DNA of 64,000 nt, from positions 83,145,501-83,209,500 of the forward strand of contig CM075670.1 of the NCBI GenBank assembly GCA_037962975.1, read 5' to 3'. The notes beneath the pieces are model-generated. The model saw only the letters and a list, made by a program, of their open reading frames with translations. It was not told the origin of the DNA and ran no database searches. This document shows positions 43,159 through 54,169 of the stretch, piece after piece. Both the position numbers and the translations under genes were made by a program. Source of the DNA: Clitoria ternatea. Taxonomy: Eukaryota; Streptophyta; Magnoliopsida; Fabales; Fabaceae. The stretch's first letter is position 1. Each line of letters starts with the position of its first letter.

Positions 43159-45308
43159 ATGGGTAGGCATCCTTACCAGACCCGGCTCCAAAAGAAACTC
43201 ATGGCTGAGGCAGAAGCTGTTGAAGGAAACTTTAGAACCGAGTTCGATCAGCTGAAAGAGCGAGTCGCGGAGTTAACTAAACTCTTAGAAAAGAAACTTA
43301 CCGAAGGAGGCTCCTCTGCGGGTGTTGAGGATACCCAACAGCAGCCTGCCACCGCGCCACCTCCCCTTGGTTCTGACCCAGCAAGAACCCAACTCCCTAA
43401 CACAACGACACCCCCTCTCACCATTCATGTCGGGAGACCTAACCCTGCCATTGAGACCTAGCCACCTTACGGCCAGTCTTACGCACAGCATACATTTGTT
43501 GGTCTAGACGGCAACCCAGTACCCTTTCCACTTTATGGCCTACCCCCGGGGTACTATCCCCTGCTCGCCAACCAACAAGACGCCCACAACCAGCAAGCGG
43601 TAAATCCTCATGCTTCATACCCCACACAACCAAACATGCCACCACTCCACCAAACCCAGAACACGCAAACCCATGACCCACAAGCTCACCAAACCCAAAA
43701 CACACAGGTCCATGACCCACAAACCCACCAAATCCAAAACACACAAGCCCCGATGGCCCAGCCAACCTACAACGCCCAAGCCCAAAATACACAAGCCCAG
43801 ATAACCCAGCCGACTTATGTTGTGGCCCATCCTCAAGGCCCCTCACCAAATACAGGCCTAGTAAACCAGTCCCATGTGTTGCCTCCATACAACCAGTCAT
43901 TCGGCTATCCGTATGGATACGGAACCCCTTATGGGACCAACCTCCAAGATACAACCCGCGCGGTCGCGGCTCCTCGAAGGGAAAGGATAGAGATCTTAGA
44001 AGAGCGTTTAAGAATGATGGAAGGCGCCGGAGGTTTTGGACTAATAGATGCTTCGAAGCTATGTTTAGTCACAGATGTTATCCTCCCGCCCAAATTCAAG
44101 ATGCCAGACTTTGACAAGTATCGGGGAATGACTTGTCCTAAGAATCATCTCACGATGTATTGTCGAAAGATGGCATCTTACTCTTCTAATGACCAACTAT
44201 TGATCCACTGCTTCCAAGATAGTCTAGCAGGAGTTGCTCTTACATGGTATGCTCACCTTGATCGGAACCATATCCGTTGTTGGAAGGACCTGGCAGATGC
44301 CTTCCTTAGACAATACAAGTATAACATGGATATGGCACCCAACAGGGTTCATTTACAAAATATGGTGAAGAAGGACAGTGAAATGTTCAAGGAGTATGCT
44401 CAACGATGGAGAGAGACAGCGGCGCAAGTGGATCCCCCATTGTCGGAGAAAGAAATAGTCGAGATGTTCATCGACACGCTCCCATCACCTTTCTACGGTA
44501 AGATGATTGGTAGTGTTTCAGCCAACTTCTCCGACATCGTGACTATTGGGGAAAGAGTGGAGAGTGGAATACGAACGGGTAAGCTCACTCAGGGCTCGTC
44601 TGGGGCAAGCATGACAAGAAGGCCGGCGCCTGGGAAAAGGGATGGAGAAACTAATTCCATCTCTTCTAATCAAAAGACGCCTTCGCCAAGACCATTCTTT
44701 CCTACCATGATTCAAGCTCCCAATCCTTATGTGGCCGCAGCCACTTATGGCCCGACGGCTCATACTCCTCACTTCCGTCCACCCATGGTAAGAGCTCCAA
44801 TACCGCAACCCATGCCATACCATCACCCCCAGCAAGTAGCTTGACCACCCAACCATAATCAGAACCCAAGGAATCCCAACAATGAGCGTACCCCGGTGCA
44901 GTTCGACCCAATTCCCATAACATATTCCGAACTTTTTCCAATCCTTGTTCAGGAAGGTCTGTTGGTTTCATGCCCCATGAAGCCATTGCAACCTCCTTAT
45001 CCAAGGGGATATGACCCAAACGCTCATTGTGATTACCACGCTGGGGCACCGGGGCATTCCACAGAAAATTGCATGGCTCTGAAATATAAAGTGAGAGATT
45101 TGATCAAGGCCGAATGGATCGATTTTAAAGAAGGAAGCCCTAACGTGGTCAAGAATCCCCTGCCTAATCATGGAAGCTCAGAAGTTAATGCCGTGGTGGT
45201 TGATAGTTTTGATAACAATGTTGATTTGGTGGCCGCTTGCCCGCCGGGACGAGAGCTCAGTAACTGGGAAGCTGTCGAACTCCCTACAATTTTAAATGAT
45301 TCACCAAA
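43159..45308 (+). pseudogene. OgreN-A gag (two nonsense codons), protease removed
   Basis: One frame from ATG 43159 (MGRHPYQTRLQKKLMAEAE). It has TAG at 43459-43461, where copy B has CAG, and TGA at 44842-44844, shared with copy B. Parts: N-terminal helix, long Gln/His/Pro-rich stretch with HQTQNTQ repeats, gag core (PPKFKMPDFDKYRGMTCPKN to GERVESGIRTG), the CDYHAGAPGHSTENC motif, then ...PNHGSSEVNAV joined directly to a tail, GRELSNWEAVELP. In Ogre1 these two parts are separated by about 500 residues containing the protease. The cut is in frame. Confidence 0.9.
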
Positions 45309-45545
45309 GTAATCTGTCATTGCCTTAAAAGTCTTGTTTATCCCTCTGCTATGCCTAAGGCTTTGGGACTTTCCATGTAATAAAGGCGAAAAAACTTGTT
45401 TTACCAGTCAATCAATAAATGTGTATCAAAATTCTAAAAAGATTTTTCTCATTCCTTTATCCTTGCTTTGATCCATTGTCTTTACTTGTTTGTTCCTTTT
45501 TTTCTCTCCATTTTTATTTCTTGCCATAAAACGCTAAAATTGCAG
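45309..45545 (+). other. OgreN-A intron
   Basis: 237 bp, donor CCAAA|GTAATC, acceptor AAATTGCAG|ATCCGA. Same junction as in Ogre1. Confidence 0.75.
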
Positions 45546-45891
45546 ATCCGAAAATGATCCTTTTGAGACTAATGAAATCACAATCCCATTTTACGACCTC
45601 AACTACCCGTTCGATTATGCTGACAAAGAAGGTAAGAAAGCTTATGAGTCACCACATAAGTTAACCAGATTGTTAGAACAAGAGGTTAAGGAATACCCCT
45701 GGGCCAAGAATGACTGAAGGAATCACGGGGCAATATATCAGAAGACATTAGTAATATTGTTTCAGGACGTGGAAATAATCTATGTGAATGATAACATTGC
45801 CAAGTCCCGAATCGGACAAGTGGTAGGCCAGTCAACTAAGAAAACCACAACAGTTACCAGCATAAGTAGGGGAAAATTGTTAATGCCTTAA
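45546..45891 (+). pseudogene. OgreN-A pol remnant
   Basis: The spliced frame gives about 56 codons (ending ...YPWAKND, TGA at 45715), still recognisable as the start of pol (LTRLLEQEV). In the same frame follow 58 codons with a shrunken RT scrap: GAIYQKTLVILFQD then YVNDNIAKS, where Ogre1 has GATYQRAMVTLFHD...YVDDIIAKS. The catalytic aspartate pair is now N-D. The rest of RT, RNase H and integrase are absent. Confidence 0.75.
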
Positions 45892-46440
45892 ATGAAGATA
45901 CAGTCAAGGGAGACTTGGCTAAAAAAAAAATTCAAAAAAATAAAAATTAAAAAAAAATGAAAAAAATGAAAAGTAGAAGTCAAGCTTGAAGTCCAATGCA
46001 CATACCAAGCAGGGAAAGCTGGTTACGTCCAGATCCTCGAGCAAGCTGTCATTTTCTGTATAAGGGGAATAAATGTCGTACGCCATTTCTTATGCCTATA
46101 TAGCCAAGGAAATAGTCTGTCAGATTGAGTCATTGCGTCATTAAGGGGGTTAAAAAAAACACAAAACAAAAAAAAAACAAAAAAAAATCAATCAAAAAAT
46201 CAAAAAATATATAAAGGCCAAAATGATGACTCGAATTAACCCCCTCTCATCAATGCCAAAAGACTCACCAATGTTTCCTTGGGTACATAGCATAGGGGAA
46301 GACTCTCTTATTTGAGGTAACATCAGCTCCTCAAAGGATCAGGCTAAAACTCAGAAAAGGTTAAGCAGACTCAACTGGAGTGTGATCAGTTTCAACTTTT
46401 TATTGTGAAGGATGCAGCCAAAAAAAAAAACAAGAACACA
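45892..46440 (+). other. OgreN-A A-rich junk after the pol scrap
   Basis: Two long A-rich tracts, at about 45919-45975 and 46155-46212, flank a non-coding stretch. No ORF. This is where most of pol is missing. Confidence 0.45.
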
Positions 46441-47524
46441 TTATAAAGAGAATGAAAAGCTCGCTAGGCTGAAAACCTGAAAAGGCGGCCTAGGCAAAAG
46501 TTAGAGCAACCCGGTGAGTCGAAAACCTGAAAAGGCGGCTCAAGTAAAAATTAGGGTCAAGATTTTGGCAGAGTAGCTAAAGCTCCCAATGCAAAACATG
46601 CAAACTGAGGCATCAGGAACTTGGTCAAACTACCCTCTCAAAGGCAGAATTGAGCGAGGTACTTGAGGTTTGACGTGGGATTAAGATTCTCGCTAGTCTC
46701 AGGAATTCACTGGAGGATCTTTGAACCTTTCCTATTTCCCTTGGCCTTGACCTGTCCTACGAGGCTTCACTTCATCCCCTGTATTTTCCCTGTTGTCCAT
46801 TCTCTGTATTCTGTTTGACCTACATGAATAAAATTTATCCTTTTTTCGATACGTGTTATGAATTGCATTGATCTGATAAAACATTGTGTTTTTTTATAAA
46901 AATAAATGAAAGAATGGTGAACATTTAAAGTCGTAAGGGACAAGACACTCCCACTACCTGACCTCGCCTTACACAATCATCACAAGGATTCAGCCAGGCA
47001 TGCGCTTCGAAGCTATGATCGCCCCTTTGAATCTCCTCTGCCCATGAGTTATCCTAAGGGTCGCGGTTTCACAGGACCTACCCAGTTTTTTGAATGTATC
47101 TTTGCACTACTTACCTTTTTTCTGCAGGTTATTATAACGGACAGTCATGTCAAGCTCTGACGCCTCAATCAAGACCTTTTCCTTAATGGAACCTCAGCTG
47201 CCAAAACTAGGATCATTAAAGTCTCCCCCTTAATCGCCAAAGTTGGCACTCCTCAAAGCCCTTCCCAAATCACCAAAGTTGGCACTTCTTGAAGTCTTCT
47301 CCTCAACTGCCAAAGCTGACACTTTTCAAACTCCCTTCCGGGGAATCTACTTGATACACTCCAGCAGTCAAGCAAGAAGAATTCTCCCCAAAGAGCCCCG
47401 GCACGTTTTTCTTGGTAAATCTACACATACTAGGCGGACCCCAGATTTTACCTTCCCAATCTAGGAGTGATGTTCAAGCCATCAATCCTTCTCCAGTGGA
47501 ATTACACTTCCCAGACAAATCGAA
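46441..47524 (+). other. OgreN-A post-integrase region
   Basis: 46460-46560 has the GCTAGGCTGAAAACCTGAAA / GAGTCGAAAACCTG block conserved with Ogre1 near 22140-22215. 47150-47470 has CCAAAGTTGGCAC-type repeats. No supported ORF. Confidence 0.5.
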
Positions 47525-48062
47525 CTGGGGCATCACCCCAGAATCATTTCCTTCTCGCTCAAGGGGCAGCTCCCTGAGGTTTCAAAGCAAATAGTTCAAA
47601 TTAGGGCATCACCCCAAGTTCATTCTCTTTCGCCTAAAGAGGCAGTACCCCGAACCATCAATCCTCCTCTAGTAGAAATACATTTCCTAAACAACTCAAA
47701 CTGGGGCATCTCCCCAGATTTCTTTTGTTCTAGCCAATTTCCAAGAATCCCTCCAATCATGTCAAACTGGGGCATCACCCTATGTTTCTCCTTTCTCAAT
47801 CAAGAAGACGATTCCCCATGTTCCTCCTCTTACCGTCAAGGGGACGATTCCCCAAGATTCTCTAAAATCATGTCAAACCGAGGCATCACCCCATGTTTCT
47901 CTGTTCGTAATCAAGGGGGCGATTCCCCATGTCTCTCCTCCTACAGTCACAGGGGATGATTCCCCGAGATTCTTTCAAGGACCTTCAAACTGGGGCATCT
48001 CCCCAGATTTCTTTTATTCTGGCCTTTCCCCAAGAACCTTCAATTATGTCAAACTGCGGCAT
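47525..48062 (+). repeat. Degenerate repeat with CTGGGGCAT(C)ACCCCAG dyads
   Basis: Units alternate AACTGGGGCATCACCCCA and AGGGGACGATTCCCCA-type inverted pairs. Copy B (58536-59150) has one more unit near 58740-58800. Confidence 0.8.
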
Positions 48063-48096
48063 CGCCATGAACCTTGAAGCCCAGTAAGTTAAGGTT

Positions 48097-48170
48097 GGAC
48101 GAGACGTCCTGTTAGCTCCCCCAACCTTTGCATTTCCTGCCAGTAGTGAGTGAATTCGGACGAGACGTCC
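48097..48170 (+). other. Two more GGACGAGACGTCC hairpins
   Basis: The U5 hairpin word recurs exactly at 48097-48109 and 48158-48170, each followed by TGTTAGCTCCCC, just before the 30-bp array. Copy B has them at 59179 and 59240. Confidence 0.85.
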
Positions 48171-48204
48171 TGTTAGCTCCCCCCCTAATCTTTACTTTCC
48201 ATTC

Positions 48205-49310
48205 GCCTATTCAGGCATTCTTTCCCGTCTGATAGCCTATCAAGGCATTCTTTATCTTTCCAGCCGCCTATCAAGGCATCCTTTATCTTCCAGTCGCCTA
48301 TCAAGGCATCCTTTATTTTCCAGCAGCCTATCAAGGCATCCTTTATTTTCCAGCCGCCTATCAAGGCATCCTTTATCTTCCAGTCGCCTATCAAGGCATC
48401 CTTTATCTTTCCAGTCGCCTATCAAGGCATCCTTTATTTTCCAGCCGCCTATCAAGGCATCCTTTATTTTTCAGCCGCCTATCAAGGCATCCTTTATTTT
48501 CCAGTCGCCTATCAAGGCATCCTTTATTTTCCAGCCGCCTATCAAGGCATCCTTTATCTTTCCAGTCGCCTATCAAGGCATCCTTTATTTTCCAGCCGCC
48601 TATCAAGGCATCCTTTATTTTCCAGCCGCCTATCAAGGCATCCTTTATTTTCCAGCCGCCTATCAAGGCATCCTTTATCTTTCCAGTCGCCTATCAAGGC
48701 ATCCTTTATTTTCCAGCCGCCTATCAAGGCATCCTTTATCTTTCCAGCCGCCTATCAAGGCATCCTTTATTTTCAAGCCGCCTATCAAGGCATCCTTTAT
48801 CTTTCCAGTCGCCTATCAAGGCATCCTTTATTTTCCAGCCGCCTATCAAGGCATCCTTTATCTTCCAGTCGCCTATCAAGGCATCCTTTATTTTCCAGCC
48901 ACCTATCAAGGCATCCTTTACCTTTCCAGCCGCCTATCAAGGCATCCTTTATCTTTCCAGCCGCCTATCAAGGCATCCTTTATCTTTCCAGCCGCCTATC
49001 AAGGCATCCTTTACCTTTCCAGTCGCCTATCGAGGCATCCTTTATCTTCCAGCCGCCTATCAAGGCATACTTTACCTTTCCAGCCGCCTATCAAGGCATC
49101 CTTTATCTTCCAGCCGCCTATCAAGGCATCCGTTATCTTTCCAGCCGCCTATCAAGACATCCTTTATCTTTCCAGCCGCCTATCAAGGCATTCTTTATCT
49201 TTCCAGTCGCCTATCAAGGCACCCTTTATCTTCCAGTCGCCTATCAAGGCATCCTTTATTTTCCAGCCACCTATCGAGGTACCCTTTACTTTTTAATCGC
49301 CCACGAGGGC
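48205..49310 (+). repeat. 29-31 bp tandem array, about 37 units
   Basis: The unit is GCCTATCAAGGCATCCTTTA plus a TTTTCCAG or CTTTCCAG tail. The core GCCT-ATCA-AGGC is a small hairpin. The last two units change both arms together: ACCT-ATCG-AGGT (49269-49280) and GCCC-ACGA-GGGC (49299-49310). Minus-strand ORFs here only translate the repeat. Confidence 0.95.
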
Positions 49311-49537
49311 AACCTTTACTTTCCAGTCTACTGGGGGTCAATCCTGACCTCATTACCTCCCGTTAACTAAAAGACAATTTCTCCCTGTCCATTCAAAAAA
49401 AAAAAAAGAAGAAGAAGAGAAACAGAAGTGGAGAATGCTCGTTTTAAGAAAAAAAAAAAGAGGTCACACAGATTCGTGATTGCCCATACCATCAGTTGCC
49501 ATACCGATCAGGAGGTCCCACTTGGCCCCCCTACATC

Positions 49538-49632
49538 GGTGTTCATATCTTTACTTCCTTTTCACTTCAAAAACATAGAAGCTTCGTGTTTCTTTTGTGA
49601 AAAAGAAGTAAAGAGGGGCATCTGTGAACACC
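49538..49632 (+). promoter_or_regulatory. OgreN PPT within a long hairpin reaching into U3
   Basis: Arm 1 is GGTGTTCA (49538-49545) plus CTTTACTTCCTTTTCAC (49549-49565). Arm 2 is GTGAAAAAGAAGTAAAG (49597-49613), the purine tract GAGGGGCATC, and TGTGAACACC of the LTR (49623-49632). Copy B: 60619-60713. Confidence 0.75.
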
Positions 49633-52600
49633 TCTTTTGGTCCGGTCCAAGTGGAATAAATATTTTTTATACTGAATTCCAATTCAGAGTGGTCAAAGTC
49701 GAGTAGAATGGCTCCAGATTAATCAGAACCGAGCAAAATAACTCAGAATGAAGCTTTTCCAAGTGAAATACAGCCCTGTTGGAGGCAAATCCGATTGGAA
49801 TGACTAAAAAATGATCACATCTGAACAAGATGACTCAGGTTAAGGCATTTCCGAGTGAAATACAGCCCTGGTAGAGATAAATCCGAGTGAAAAACTCAAA
49901 AAAATGGTCAAATCCGAGTCAAAATGAAGCATTTCCGAGTGGAATGACTCAAAAATGATGAAATCCGAGTGGAATCACTCAGAATGAGTCATTTCCGAGT
50001 GAAATGCTCCCTGTTGAAGTTAAATCCGAGTGGATAGCTTCCCTGCCAAGTCAGTCCGAGTGGATTATGCCCATTTTCAAGAGAAGTCCGAATGAAATGA
50101 CTCAGGATGAGTCGATTCCGAGTAAAATGCTTCCTTATCGAAGGTGAATCCGAGTGGAAGGCTCTCTGTCAAGCCATTCCGAGTGCAAATGGCCAAAAAT
50201 CCAATTTCTGAGTGCAAAAAAGGAAGGATCCGAGTAAATCCTTCAAGCGTTGAAGTTTCTGTGTCACTTTTGAAGAGATTCCGAGTGAATAATCCCGGCT
50301 GAAGGAATTCCGAGTGTTGTTCTTCAGTCAGAACCAACTGAAGCATTTTCACTCAACACCGAGTGAGTACTCCCACTCAAACCCGAGCCATTTTCCAATC
50401 GTTTTCCGAGTGAGATTTCAGTCAGTCAGCCACCTTTCCCGAGTCCTTTTGGCCAATTAATTCTTCTCATCCCGAGTCCATTTCCACCAATTTCCGAGCC
50501 ATGATTAAATCTTTTCCGAGCCATTTCAATCGGTTCTGAACTTCACTCATCCGAGTCCTCCTCTACCCATTTCCGAGCTATTTCAATTGGTTCCGAGTCC
50601 TCCTTTACACTCAACCTCCGAGTCCCACTTCAAACCTTTCCCGAACCCATTTCCATCAATTTCCAGTCGGAATCGACTGGCAATTCAGTCGGTTTACTTC
50701 TTTAAACCTTTCCCGAGCCCATTTCCATCAACTTCCAGTCGGAATCGACTGGCAATTCAGTCAGTTTGCTTCTTCAAACAAGATCCGAGTCAATTTCAAG
50801 TCGTTCTCCTCAATTTTCAATCGGCTCTGAGGCTCTTTCACTCGTTTCCGATTGAATGTCTCACAGCAACCACAAACCGAGTAAAACCACTCGGAAAGGA
50901 GTATTCTCACTCGGCCTTCTATGGGGAATGCCTTATTCCACTCGGAATTGACTCCCAGTGTAGATGAATACTGATTGAGAAGTTGATCCGAGCCGTTATC
51001 ACTCGGATTTCACCATTCTAACTCGGATTTCAATATCCTCACTCGGAATTCCACTATTCTCACTTGGATTTCCATAATTCTCACTCGGAATTCTTCCATT
51101 TTCACTCGGATTCCCACCAGGTCCCCCTGTTAGACCGTGCTGACTTGGATTCCACCACCCAAGTAGATCCAGGAATCCTGGGGGTGGCAGACAAGTGGCA
51201 AACAGGGTGGAAGTGGGGGGAATTAAAAAATTCCCACCCAGCCGTTGTCCCCCACTTCACTCTGAGTGGAGGCCTGAGCTGGCATTCCACTCAGAAGTGG
51301 AAGCCTGAGCTGGCCTTCCACTCAAACCAGCCTATAAATAGGCAAGGGGGAGGACAGCTGAGGGGGGCATTGAGAGAAAGAAAACTCTGCCCAAAAATCC
51401 TTCGTGCTCTCTTCTCTCTCACACCAATTCTTCTCTTCTTCTCCTTCCATCACTTCTCACTCTACATACACCCTCTCTCCCACTGTACTCTCCCTTTCCT
51501 CTCCCCCTCTAAAGACCAAACCACACACACACCTCACGTCACTTCAATCCGTCTCCTCAACACAACACCGGCCAATACTTCATTCCTCTCAGCCAACACC
51601 GCCCAGCCAACCGTCCTCTCCAAAACCGACCTCCTCATCCCTTCACCTACACACCGTCCCAATTCCTCTCACAACACCGTCCTCTCCCCTCAAGTACACC
51701 AAATCCAATCTCCTCACTCCACTCAACTCCAATACCGTCCCTCTTCTCACTGTCTCACTCGGTAAATCATTTCTCACTCGGTAAGCTCACTGTCTCACTC
51801 GGTTTATGCTATTTCCACTCGGTTTCCTCATTTTTACTCGGTTTTTCCTTGTCCTCACTCGGTTTTTTGCTTTCATCACTCGGTTTTACCATTTTACTCG
51901 GTTTTCCCTCATTTTCACTCGGTTTCTGCTATTTCCACTCATTTTTTTTTATAATTTTCACTCGGTTTTTGTCGTTTTTACTCGGTTTTTCGCTTCTCCC
52001 ACTCGGTTTTCACTCATTTTTCCTCTGTTTTCAGAATTTATTGTTTCCCTTTCTCTTTTGTAGCTTCTACTACCTTTTTCCTTTCGTTTCATAGTAAAAT
52101 ATAATAAAGGGAAATAAATGCTTCCTATGCTTTCTTTCAAATCTAAATAAAAATCAATAAAAAGAAACAAATCATTTTTAAACAGTGTCGTACGGGAGCA
52201 CTCCCGTCTACACAACCTCTTTAGGATTCGTACACGTGCGAAGAACTTCGCCTTGTACGAGTTCCCCACCTCAGTGACATCCATCATCATCTCCCAAGTC
52301 TTTTCCTAAAAGAAAAAACATTCAGAACTACGTAACCCTGATTTCTTGATAATTCAAGAATACGTAGGAGCAGGACTTTAACTCCTGTCGGGCCCATCTT
52401 TCTTATTTCTTTTTGCTGATTTATTTCCTTACTTCTACGTTTCTTTCATAAATGTTCTTTTTTTGGTTACTTCCGTGAAAATCAATTTAGACGTGACGTC
52501 TTGTTGATTTCCCCCTAGTCTTTTGCTCAAGCCTCGCCATAATTCATAGGGAAGGGATACTTAGGACGAGACGTCCCGCTTATCTCTTTCCTATCCCTGT

Positions 52601-53042
52601 CTTTTTTATTCAAGGATGTATAATTTAGGCGTGACGCCTTATTAGCATTCTCTTCCCTTCTCTGTCTCATATCGAAGTCGAGTTTAATTCGGATGAAACG
52701 TCCCATTGACCTCGCTTTGACATTCTATGTTTGTACAGTTCTCTCACTCCATTCTGTCGTTTTTAAAATAAAAAAAGATACAACAATAAAAGGGAAGAAA
52801 TAAAATATCTTTTGTAAGGCTATTTATGTTGCGCATTTTCAATCTTGGTACTGTTTTTGGACAGGCGATGTAGGGTGCTAATACCTTCCCTACTCGTAAC
52901 CGACTCCCGAACTTGAATCTCAATTTTTAACCAGTGCTTTACTGAACCTAGTTTTTCCCAATGTTTTTCCTATGGATAAAAACGTTGGTGGCGACTCCCT
53001 GTTTCTCTTTCTCGCCGCGCCGTCGCGATTCAGGTTGCGACA
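49623..53042 (+). mobile_element. OgreN LTR 2 (shared by copies A and B)
   Basis: 3420 bp. It is preceded by copy A's PPT and followed by copy B's PBS at 53045-53061, so it is at once a 3' and a 5' LTR. It shares the shorter ACTCGGAATTCC tract with LTR 3. Confidence 0.95.
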
Positions 53043-54169
53043 GATGGCGACTCCGCTGGGGACACTTAAGAGAGTCAGGCCAGTTTGATTGAAAGCGCAT
53101 GTTCTTTTTATATAGCCTTTGTTAGCTTGGATTTCTTCTCTCTTGTTTTATTTTCTGTTAATTGTTGTGAAAGTTTTTTTTCTTGTTTTAATCATATATT
53201 GTTATTTGTTTCATTATCTATGTTTGCATGCTTGTTGAACCTTAGGGTAGAGGACCATGTTACTTTCCTGTAATTATTGAACCCTAGGGTAGACGACTTT
53301 GTATATTTGTTCTGTGTTTGTTCTTTGTGCAAAATGGGGTAAGGTAAAAGGTATGGACTGCCCTTCCACACACTACACTCACAATTACTTGCACACACCT
53401 ATGAGTGGCGCCCTATACCCGGGTCCCAAATGAAGCTTAAGTTAGGAGAGGTTGGTAACGGAATCGTATGGGATGTACTTCCTATCCGGTGTTCGTGAGA
53501 ACCTCAACCAGAGTTCGACCTCTCATGATATACGCACCTAGTGGTTCCCCACTGTTGCGTCCCTGTCATGGGTAGGATCTTGGCTCTGGTGACCTTCTAG
53601 AAGTCTAGAATAAGCCACCTGGTGTGAAGAGCCACGTTTAGACAAACCATAGGGCCTAGAGAAAACTTTCAGCAAAACCTGACCTAGGCCACAAAAGGGC
53701 AAACTTTACTTTACTTTACGTCATTTTTGCTTTCCCCTTTTATCCAAGAAAATGAATTATCTACCACCCGCAGATTTACTGAGTTATTGAAATAATGACT
53801 CTTTTTGAAACACACAGTATTCTTCGGGTGAATAGATAATCCTCTTTTGGTCGTGTACCCTTTGAGTATCTATGAAAATTGACATGGGATTAAACTTAAG
53901 AAATAAGGGCTGTAATTGCCCGAAGAAGATGTCTGAGCTAGAGGCTCCCGCCTCAGGATGAAAGATTTCTTCTGTCTTCACAATTATCCCATATTAATTT
54001 CTATGATTACCATACCTAGTACTTTTGAATGATAAGTTCTAAGGAATGGTCAAAGGATACTCACCAAAGTCTGTGATTGTTTCCTACAACATTTTCCTTC
54101 TTTCTATTTCCGCCTAACATTTTTTTTTCTTCTTCCTTCTTTTAAAAAACAAAAAGAGACACCAACGTC
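53043..54169 (+). other. OgreN-B primer-binding site and leader
   Basis: PBS TGGCGACTCCGCTGGGG at 53045-53061, then a leader nearly identical to copy A (offset 11011). No ORF1. Confidence 0.7.

Noticed and set aside
44842..44844. Programmed stop-codon readthrough between gag and zinc motif (TGA shared by copies A and B)
   Set aside because: Copies A and B arose by duplication, so a shared stop is expected. Ogre1 has no stop at the matching place. Kept as a plain nonsense codon.
45919..46212. Poly(A) tails of retroposed genes or LINE ends
   Set aside because: No target duplication or LINE/SINE body could be seen beside the A tracts; both copies share them at the same place in the element.
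48185..48666. Minus-strand ORFs of the type KIKDALIGGW repeated
   Set aside because: Translation of the 30-bp array, which keeps frame only while units are exactly 30 bp.
48205..49310. CRISPR-like array of about 37 short repeats
   Set aside because: Units are contiguous, without unique spacers, and the context is a plant retrotransposon. It is a tandem repeat.
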